Source: Glandiceps talaboti (lineage: Eukaryota > Hemichordata > Enteropneusta > Spengelidae). Taken from it: 64,000 nucleotides of DNA. The position numbers and the translations under genes were made by a program. The notes under the pieces were generated by a model. That model saw nothing but the letters and a program-made list of their open reading frames with translations, ran no database searches and was not told the DNA's origin. This document shows, piece by piece, positions 53,662-64,000 of this stretch (positions within the stretch are counted from its first letter, which is position 1; each line of letters begins with the position of its first letter). The stretch is from contig NC_135550.1 in NCBI RefSeq assembly GCF_964340395.1, positions 24,761,676 through 24,825,675 of the forward strand, in the 5' to 3' direction.

Positions 53662-56600
53662 AATGGTGGACAAAGGAGAATCGTACTTGTACTTTTTTAA
53701 TCTATAGGTACATCTGACAATATGTTTTGTACATTAACGTTAATATACGTTCTGAACAACATTTGTAAACATTTTGGCAGATTTAGACGACCTAATGAAT
53801 TGGGTGGACAATTGAAATAAGATATTACTGTTTTCACATTGCTATCATTACAACCAATTTCCATGTTGATCAACCTTCAATATGTTCTAAATGCATTATT
53901 TTTAACGATCGGAAATGATAGTGATATTTTTTCGACATCGGACAATTTGAATGTCGATTGCCTGATATGATCAAGCTTAATTTTGGTACAGGTATGTATG
54001 TAGTCAATGAGTGAACCAGACATGGAATGGGTGCATAATGTCATTTTTATTTCACCGCCCCTTATCAATGCCGATAACTGTGTTCAACAAGCCCCACTTC
54101 TGCCAACTGATTTTGAATTGCCTTATCGGTCAGGTCAAACTAAGAGCTGGAAGTCGACAGAGTCATAATTCATGCTGGTTAAATATTGATGAAATTTGCC
54201 ACGCAGAATCTGCTTAATGTCTGATTTGTATGAAAATTTATAGAGTTCACACGTTGGTTTCGTAAATTTGTCACTGCTGACGATTAATCACACACTATTC
54301 TGTGCTTAGAGTCATAAACTTTTTCACCACCCCATTTACTGGTAGACTGATCTCAAACACTTATGCCAATCCTAACTCATACAGACTGTCACACATTTCT
54401 ATTTGTTTTATTTTGCAAAAAAATAGCCTTAACGATTTAGTCTATAGAATAATAACATAAGACATATTTGGCTGTGAATGGATGAAAAGCAACTGGTCAC
54501 AAAAAAACACTAGAAAAATATTACCACTGAAAACTTTTCAATTGCTAGAATTTTATTAAATACAAGTTCATAATGTTTCCCTTGACCAAGGATGAACTAT
54601 GCTTTGAGTTCTACGTTGTGAAACTGTCGACGACATTGCGTGTCCAGGTTTTATTACGCATACACTTTGGGTATTATTAATACAATGTATTATAAAGACA
54701 CTAAGCATAATCAATATTAATAGCACTGACGCATGGAAAACTGGTTGTCAAAAAATGAAAAAAAAATTAATGTAAAAGTATCACAGACTTTAAATCAGAC
54801 ATTTTGTTAACAATTTACGATTTACCGCCTTCGGTGATCGTTTCTATGTAACTTGTAATGTTTTTTTTTTTATGTTTTTTTTAAATACGGGTATTATTAA
54901 ATAAAGTCACCACAAACGTTTGCAGTGTAGTAACATACATGTTAAAAACGATTTGGGTGGATTGAATACGGGTAAAATCCTGTGTAGTTTGATTGTATAA
55001 TTGTAATAATAAAATGACCACGACATCGACATGATTTCAACCCCTGAGAGTTTAAGATGTCCCATACATAGTAAACTGAACCCCCGTCAGTTGTTGTCTC
55101 TCATCCAATTTAATGACAAAAATGTCATCTAAAGTGCAAATTCTGGTCGAACGGAAGATTTTGATCTGAAAACTAATAAAGAAATGGAGCTCGAGGTAGA
55201 ACATGTCGCTCTAACGCCTGACAAGTCTATGGCGGCATACTCAGTAGGAGTACTACATGTAGGCATACACAAAAAACTTCATAACTACGCACGTAAATCG
55301 CAAACGTAATAAAAATGAAAGGAAGTCTAAGCCATATATATATTAAACGAAAACAGAAAACCTAGGCATTTTACAGAGACAGCTCGGTAAGAATGAGTGA
55401 TCATGTGGTATATGAATAAGTCAGTATTATTGTGACAAAAAGACGAGGCACACATCCATACCCCCCGTCAAGTTGATGAAAACACAGGTAGTAGCGATTA
55501 TTAGTTTGAATACCGGTAAGTAGCCTGTCTTGGATTCAGCAGGTGCTTGCACGATTGATGATACTAGTGATGAGCATGTTGGCTCTAACAGAAGAGGCTA
55601 CACTCGAGACCCCTCCACAATGTCACGAGTCTTCATTAAAGTCCAAGAGCTTTGTAACTTCTTGCTCACGAATCCTCTTCAATTGAGCAGACCCCGTCTC
55701 AGAAACTCGAATAAATTACTTCGCTATCTTTCAAAAAGAAAAGAAAACGCATAGACTACGAAAATGATGTTTCACTATATCCTTTTAACGAGGCGGCTAA
55801 ATTTTCCCGGCTTTGTGCAAAGCGCTCGCGTATTGAGCAAGCAATTTCGTTCGCTTTAACCACATGCAGCGAGGGACAAATTTGTCTCCTGCAACTGGAA
55901 ATTGGAAATGCTGTTGCTTGCAATAACTGGACAACTTAATCACCTCCCGAACAGAATCCCTTATTTGTTACAAGTTAATAAAATGATTGAGTCGGGTTTT
56001 GCTTCGCTTAGCGTAATTCAAATGTATTAGATGTTCAGTTTAGGAGCAGTGCACCCAGCCGACACGCCATTCTTTTCGACCGATTAACCCCACAACTTAG
56101 CTTCCTATCTCAGAGATGACGAGGGGTCAACATCGCATTCAACAGCTCCACAATAGTAAATAATCGAAGATGCGAATAATGACAAATTAAATCTCTCATA
56201 ACATTTTACCGACTGGATAAAAAAAAAGCTCCGTGGGAAATTCGGGTCAGGAAACAGAATTCAAATCCGCGCACGGGTACTTGATCTCTCGAGCCGCTTT
56301 CTTTGGTAGGAAAATAGCCGTAGGGTAATGAAGTAGCAAGCTCCTCGCAAAAAAAACGGTACGGAAATCGCCCCTTTGCTAGAAAGCGTTCGATATTTTG
56401 AATCGGAAACTCCAGCTTAAATGTCCCCACTTTCCGTTCTATATAGTTTTCTCCTTTCCCGTTTCATGATTTTTAATGAGTTTCCCGTTCACAACCACTT
56501 TACACTGTGGAAATTTTGTGTTGACAAAGTTGAAAAGTATGATCAACTTGAACGTGACCCGTGACATTATTCGCCGAAAGGAAAAACAACAACAACAACA

Positions 56601-58686
56601 ACAACATTTATATGACAGCACTCGGCCGATTAGTTAATAAAGTCTCCTTGAAATGTACACTTGAAATTATATTTCATCGATATAATGTCAATATGACATA
56701 CAACTTGGTTCTATTTGTATTCAACTATACTGGTTGGTTTTCATACATTTGCGTAGACGACGAGCGCTGCATTCAAGTCAAACACTACGCATATCATTAA
56801 AACGGTATAGATTGAATTTCAATCGATGGTGCCTGCCATGAACACGCTACGAATAGAATACACCGTGCCGGCTTACTATGATTGATATTTTCAACAAGCA
56901 GAATATTTGACCAAGATAATCAGAAGAAAAGTTATTGTATTTTTAAGGAGTGTAAAAAAGAAGGACTTGAGACCCACTTCAATACTATTGCTTGTCTACA
57001 TTATAATACTCATAACTGGCACGTGTCCACAAGGGCTAGAATAATAGGCTAGAATAAAATAATACACCATCCGAAGCAAAGTCGATAAACAAATTCGGTC
57101 GGAAATGAATTCCATTGAAAGAGAATTGCATTTGTATTAGTGGCCCCCACTAAATAAGTCATTAAGACACTGCCTATCTTTCAAATGCTCGACTTCTGAG
57201 AAATGATGCTATTTTTTCTAAATCGTGGATGAAATTGATCTCTCTGCTATGAGGTTGCAATGATTAGTTCTAAATAGAATGCCTGTATCCGAAAACGAAT
57301 TTTAATAGTTCTGTATCGTTCGGTCGCGTACTAACCGAGAGCTAACAATTTGTGATCTGACTCAAGCAATTGTGCGTTTTCCAACTGAATGCCTAATGCC
57401 TACGGTATAAATATTTTGCTATGTAGGTTAGAAAAATTTACACTTACAAAATTGGAAAAGATTATTATTTTTTATTTATAAATTATGGCCGTGAATATAC
57501 ACCGCCGTGTCCATCTGAAGATGATACTCATTGAATCATCGATCCTTTTGTTGTCATTCCCTTGATTGTCGCAGTGTCACTTTAAACATAGGCAGTATTT
57601 AAACATTGACAAAGGGCATCCTGAAAATGTATTTGCAGTGTGCTCTACCTTGATGCATGATTTCTCAATCCAGCCGTATCACTGTGTGCTTATAACCATA
57701 CAAAAGTTAGCATAGTATTTGATGCATACGAGATATACCGTAAGCATTTGATGATCTGTCATAGATTCTTACTTGCACAACTTTACGGGTTCAAACATTG
57801 TATATTTGTTTTGATATGAATTACACGTCTCTGGTGAATATTAAAAGTATAAAAAATATGATGGTTTAAAGTTTATAAATCCATAAATCACATAATGGCT
57901 ACTGTTTACATCGTGGATCACTAAACCTAAATTGTACGTATAGTGCAGTGTCATCGTTTGCAGCACATACTAAATTGACGATGCGCTACTCACAAAGTCA
58001 GAAGATGGCGATAATTTTCTTTTGTTCGTAAAATGACCACATCCTATAAATGCAAAGAAGTATTTTTGCAATATGTGATATGTTTTTGGTTTTGTTTTAC
58101 TCAAGAGTGACATTTATCGCCCCTTTTTTCACTACCTTGAGTACCAACTCAGTATTCCTAGTACACCCTGTTGAAATGAATATTGTCTCTGGTGAATATC
58201 ACATAGACAAACAAACAACAACAACAACGATAACAGTTTACGAAAGAGCGTATACAACGTAGACTTCGACGCATAGAAATGTATTGTACCTCAGACGACC
58301 GCTACAGTAGTAACGTGAGATTTCACATACAGCGTATATGGTCAGCTTTGTTGTAGACATTGATGAAGTAGAGCCTTTCCTCAATCATCTGTCTAAGCAA
58401 ACTCCCAAACTCCATACGGTAACCATACAATGTATCATGACAAACTTCCATACAATATTAAACAATGTGTCATTGTAACCCTCCCAAACGATCATGCAAT
58501 CAACTGTATATTGAATTGAACAGAATTCTGCTTTCTGAGTGAAATACTCCTGTGTTTGTACTTTTGACTGAAGATACGATGATAAGATGAATGTCCCACT
58601 CACACTTAACAAATATTGATCATAAGATGAGAACAAGTCAGAAGATTTTCAATCTCTCATATGTATAGAAAGGTACACTCATTGTC

Positions 58687-58691
<5 letters not shown>
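53662..58691. other. Non-coding stretch, no gene recognised
   Basis: Only short domain-free frames. A 74-codon frame at 55530-55754 is polar and basic but unlike anything I recognise. A small (AAC)n lies at 56584-56606. Confidence 0.55.
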
Positions 58692-58780
<89 letters not shown>

Positions 58781-58790
58781 CGCTCGCTCG

Positions 58791-58860
<70 letters not shown>

Positions 58861-58878
58861 CGCTCGCTCGCTCGCTCG

Positions 58879-58917
<39 letters not shown>
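58692..58917. repeat. (CT)n tract with two (CGCT)n islands
   Basis: About 226 bp of CT, with CGCT blocks at about 58776-58800 and 58857-58888 that share the same flanking order, pointing to an internal duplication of roughly 80 bp. Confidence 0.97.
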
Positions 58918-58922
<5 letters not shown>

Positions 58923-61900
58923 ACTTTTCTTGGGGGAGGGGTCTCTATGCTATTGATTTGTTCAATAAGAGAGTAGAAAATTTCATTCTTATTATTCATC
59001 AGAACTAACATGTTTTTGTTTTATTTCTGAGTATTGTCATTATAAAGTTCGACTGAAATGAAATGTGGTTCTTTTTTAGTGAAAATGACAGAACTTAAAC
59101 TACATGTGCAAAGACGCCACAATATTTACATATATGAAATAAATATCTTAGTAGAAAAGTAACACTGTTTATTGAACATAAACAATTCATTTCTGGCTAT
59201 CGACGAATCTGAATTTGTCAACAAAATTGAGAAGACCAGAATTACACACCACCATTATCATGATTATCTTAAACTTGGAAAGGAAAATCTAGTGTCATGC
59301 CTATATAACGTAGAATATGCCTCGGAAATAAACTCGTGGAGCATTTACTGTTACTTTCTTCAAGAAAACCCAACCCAATATTTAGTTACAATCAATTTGG
59401 GTTCCAGTACAAAGTTTTGAAATAGAGGTCAAATTTAAGAATTTTAGAATCCAATATGGCCGTCAAATACCGTGCACTGACAGGGTGTTAATTCTATGGG
59501 GAAAATAAAAGATTGACGATTTCCGTGAAAACGAGATAGTGAAACCCCAAATATTTATTTTATATTTTCAAAAGGACCAGGAACAAGCTTGCATGTGGCA
59601 AAGTTTGGAGTGATTTTTTAAAAAACTTTAATTTTCAGGGAGATTTGTCCTGGGGTGCATTTTAACCTAAACGCTTTATTGAAAGTCAAAATTGCAGACC
59701 CATTCTTTATGTACTGTTACCAAATAAACAGTAGCAACATATTATTTTAAAATGCCAGCAATATCAACACACAATAATGTTTGCATTATCCCAGTTCTAG
59801 TCTGGTGTTATCGTTCTATCATCTTTGATTGATTTGACAACTGTTCAGGCCTACAACAATGTCACGTGATAATTGTACCGCTAAGTTGAATTCATACGTT
59901 GTTTTTTTTGGTTTTTTTTGGGGGGGAATAAGTTTAGCTGCATATAAAAGAGATATTAGTATTCTACTTCACTGGGTAAACTTAAATCTCACTCGCTACT
60001 GGTAGAACTCCAACCTGGCATTTAGGCATAAACCATAAACGACTCAAGGACATAATTTATAGTAGTGCCCGTATACCAAGTAAGCAAATAAACTCAACAA
60101 TAAACTTTTTGAGCTGTTGTAACATCTCAAGAAGACGACTTCTAATACCTTCAAAGGATGTCTCGACATTAACATCAAACTAGATCTGGTTACAGGGGTA
60201 TTTTTCAACTTGAGACAGTTTTAAGACAGAAATGTTAAACACTTAGGATAACACCCATCTAGTTTCGAAATTATCTCGATGTATGCCTTACATCTTTATG
60301 TACTTTTAAAAAACAACCAGCAAAGTGTAAAAGTCAACTTGTGCCAAAATCTCATTTCATATTTCACATTTCAAGTGAGTTAAATAGTAACATCAACTAT
60401 TCACCTAGATTAAAGAAACGTATCTTCAAAGACAAGAAAAATTATAGCCACATAACCTCTCCGCAAAAGACCGCTTCAGTCAAACTGATAAATCACGATT
60501 ATATGACCCTTTCAGTAAGATGTTCACTATTAAATTATGATACTTATTTTTGGTATTTTCTTCCTCTATGAACTGTAATGAAAACTCGGTAGGACTAAAA
60601 CAGTATAATATGGATGGGTGTGGTTGAGGGGTGGTGGTGTCCACCATGTCCTAGTTACTGGAACTCTGCCAGGTTATTTACCTGATGATTTGTGTTTTGT
60701 GTGGTCGTCTTAGGTTCGATAGCACCAAATTCTTCTATTCCTAAGAACACCATACATACATCACACATAAAGGAAGACGTGGTTCAAAGTGGAAGGGTAA
60801 AGAAATGTTTTATGGCACTTACACAAACTATAATCACAAATTAGCATAATCGGTTTGGTAACTTGGAGAATTGTATCATATTTTTAATTAAACTCTATCC
60901 ATTTTCAATTACGTATGTCATAATCAAATATCAACCCTAAAGTTTCTAACAGGGAAAGTTTGACAATTTTGTTCTTTTTTTAAAAATGCAGGTTTCTGGG
61001 TGCACCCCACTATCTCACTTAAATTCAAGTACACCACTCAAGTGCACCACTCTCAAACTTGAACAAATATCCGTGAAATGCTCATTGTCATTATCGTGAC
61101 GTCATCACCACGTCACAATTTATAACCGGGAGTCGTCTGTACTTGTGGCTGTAATGTTTGCATTCACGAAATTAAACACAGAACACGGTTTTCTGCAGTA
61201 GTCAATTTTAACTTAACCACGCACGACTATATCTATTGAAGTGCTGTATATGTATTTTATCTGACGGTGATGGTATACAATCCTAAACGTAGCAAATCGA
61301 TGGTTATTTCTAGGTCTTTTTCAGAATTTGTGTTTGCTATTAAACAAGTGATAACATCAGTTTATGATATTCGGGATGAAAGCGATAATTTGTTGACTTT
61401 TTGGCAAATCATCCCTGGCGTATTTATATGAGCGTCCGTTTCTTGTTGTGTTATTTCCTCTTGGTTCATTTAACTTGTTCATTTCACTTGCACGGCAGTA
61501 GATCTGTTGTTAGGGGTAATAAAATGACAATGTTTTGTTCCATGTTGAAGACATGCCAATTTAATGAACTATATAAATCACAATTCCAGCAGGTAGCTCT
61601 ATTTTGAAATATGCGACTGTCAATTTTGGTGACTTGTGTGACAACAGCGAGATGAAATGACTTCAGTCTGTATGATGTTTCTCATTATCATAAATTTAAC
61701 GCATTAACCCGTTGACAGTCAACAAATCAATTTCTCATATCGCTATGTGAGGTGAGCTAAATAAAAATAGACTGGTTGGTTGAATTCGCACTTTGATGCT
61801 CTATGTTGGTAGAAGTATCTTTCTTGCTACAGAGCAGTTTCCGCTCTCGGAAAAACATCAACGACAATAGCAACTCTTGGGGGACGTGTTCTACTCTTTC

Positions 61901-64000
61901 CGCTAAAGACGCTGGATTGGCTTGGCCACGATGGCTTTTTGGGGTGAATTCTCAGTGTGCAGGAAGTGATCTCGACAGAACATATGAAAAATAACAACGA
62001 AGACAATAGTGACGTTGGAAAGGAGGAAAGAAAGAACATATTTGCTGTATAAAGCTGAAATGGTTGGCCGAAACCTTACGTAAATTGGCCAATGAATATA
62101 ATCAAATATATTTAAACAATCAAACCTATCCACCCCTTTCTTTAATATCTGTATAGTATTCTGACCAACCCAGGTTAAATCAAACATTGCCTTACAAACC
62201 TTGACATATTATCAGGCTATAGAAATGATACTACACACCTTGTCATGTTTCCTCCCAAAGTGGTCTGCGATTTACCACAATGTACATCATAACCAATTAT
62301 CCAATTCACTGCTGTTTACATTGTACAGTATAATTAACGAGTTTTTATTTTGATGACTTTACAAAAAAAGTACACACGTGATAGATGCCAGTCTAGTTTC
62401 ATGTTTACAACATTGTGTGTAATTCAATGATGACACGTGATTAGTCTCCTTTGAAGTAAAGCTAGCCGTACAGGTGTCTACAAAAACTATGAGGAAATAT
62501 ATTAAGTCTTAAAGGAAATACTTGAAAATATGTACATTTAGTGCTGAACAATACAAATACTTTTCCAGTCAAACGTTGACGTCGTCATATTTTCAACTGG
62601 AAAGAATTCACTGAAAATTGCACCAAAAAGTAACTAATACCTATAAGACCAACGACATTATTATTAAAAGGAGTACGTATTGTTGGTATTCTCAAGGGCT
62701 CCTCCTTGAATTTTTCTCATTCATTGCTTCTTAAGTAGGCCTACGAAATTAGTCTCAATTTCACGCCAGTAGCTCAGAACACAGGTCCAGACCAACATGT
62801 TTCTAATTCTCTACAAGGTGTTGGCCTAATGGCTTTTAGTCCGACTGTCACTGAAAGTTTACTGAATGAATTTTCCTAGCCTAATATGGCGTCTGAAGGA
62901 TTGTCTAAAGAACGCACTCTCGCTTGGAATTTCGATCTTTTCTTTGAGCCATTTGGCATGATTGCACGATCATCATGTTGTTGGCTAATATCAAAGTACA
63001 CTCACTGTAATGCGTTTATGTTTAACCTTTGCAGGCCGATAGTCAAGCTCGTCTTTTCTGTCGGAGTTTACTCGGCTTCAATTCCGCCTACCTGTCTCAA
63101 TCCGTTCCTCAAACACATTTAGACCAAATGGATTTAATCTTGTTTGCAATAGGTAAAAGCCCTGCTTCCTTTCTCTCATTCGTCGGACGGAACACACGAA
63201 TATAGGTATACAGACATAGGCAATATAGCGAGCTCTCAATGGGTTTCCCTTTGTCGAATGCTACATCATGAAAAACAGTGTATCAAGCGGAAGCACTCAC
63301 CCACAGGAGATCACTCTATCAGCCAATTCCGTACCGTGTACTTAAGTAAGATATATGGCAATATATTTTCATGCCCACTTAAGAACTGATTGAGACCGAG
63401 ATTAGTCACTTTTCACGTCAGACCAAGGTGAGGGTGTTGTTGTTTGTAAGCAAAGACACGCCAGAAATGCTAACACCGTTCGTGGTCCCAAAGGAACGTG
63501 AATATTCACCGTCAGTTTGTATCCATGTCCCCAGGCACCGATGCCCCGTGCCCATGCATGTCCGGATGGTTGTTTAAGGGCGGTCTCGATTTTCTTTCAC
63601 ACAAAGTCAATCGCAAAGGTATAGAGATAAGTCACTTTCGGTGTGAATGGGACACAAATATTTTGTTTGGGGCACTATTGAAAACCAATTTCTTTTGGTG
63701 TTTGAGAGACAATTGAAGGGCAACAGTACTCCACTATACAATAGGAACAGTGTGGATCAGCCTTCTTGACATAAAGCGGTATGCCGCCTAACTTGCAAAG
63801 GAGTTAGAGGATCGCTAACACAAATTAAACCACGAGAAAAAGTAGTATTTATGACTTGACAATCTGCATGTTAATTTTATTGTTCCAAATGAGAAAGGAT
63901 TTAGAAAACATTAGCAATTGTAATACTTGTGACACTTTGACGGCTATGCCCTTTGTTCCAAAATCAATTTACTCGCAAAGAGCTGATGTATGAGGTAACT
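58918..64000. other. Non-coding stretch to window end, no gene recognised
   Basis: No exon recognised. Short frames at 61401, 62886 and 63498 have no domain. No other member of the pharyngeal cluster is seen before the right edge. Confidence 0.55.

Noticed and set aside
58638-59008. Ser-Leu and Arg-Glu repeat frames
   Set aside because: Readings of the CT/CGCT microsatellite.

Overview
This window is animal nuclear DNA. It holds one recognisable protein gene: an orthologue of the NK2-class homeobox gene Nkx2-1 (TTF-1/thyroid nuclear factor; NK2.1/scarecrow family). The gene is on the minus strand at about 20.1-22.3 kb and has two coding exons. The junction falls inside an Ile codon, restores the conserved ISR-L-MG block before the homeodomain, and gives a 392-residue protein. 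The DNA is AT-rich by eye, dense in microsatellites, and has long stretches without coding sequence. Together with the strong match to deuterostome NKX2-1 (TN motif, [12 protein letters not shown]2-specific domain, QGRTW C-terminus), this suggests an invertebrate deuterostome such as a hemichordate, echinoderm or amphioxus-like animal. The species cannot be fixed from the sequence alone.

Layout. 1-20.0 kb: downstream (3') flank of Nkx2-1, non-coding, with large ACAT, ACC/ACT, ATCT and TG microsatellites. 20.1-22.3 kb: Nkx2-1, with two CAG-type polyglutamine tracts in exon 2 and a 1.0-kb intron. 22.3-22.7 kb: putative promoter with an NKX2-1-type site, a TATA-like element and GC/CACCC boxes. 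22.7-64 kb: upstream flank, again without a recognisable exon. It holds two non-autonomous DNA transposons with related inverted ends (31.5-32.3 kb and 33.0-33.35 kb), a 63-bp tandem array rich in inverted CCAAT boxes (35.4-36.0 kb), a 21-bp array (29.0 kb), very long GA/CT and ACAT tracts, GATA/NKX/FOX motif clusters (40.5 and 42.6-42.8 kb), and seven copies of the octamer GAGGGCGC, the core of a CTCF-type site.

Interpretation. A lone developmental transcription-factor gene in more than 60 kb of non-coding sequence looks like a regulatory landscape. In deuterostomes nkx2-1 normally belongs to the pharyngeal gene cluster (nkx2-1, nkx2-2, msxlx, pax1/9, slc25a21, mipol1, foxA). None of the other members is visible here, so any linked gene must lie beyond the ends. 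I did not find a new coding system. The most unusual material is regulatory or repetitive: the GAGGGCGC series, the GATA/NKX/FOX cluster, the 63-bp CCAAT array and the transposon pair.
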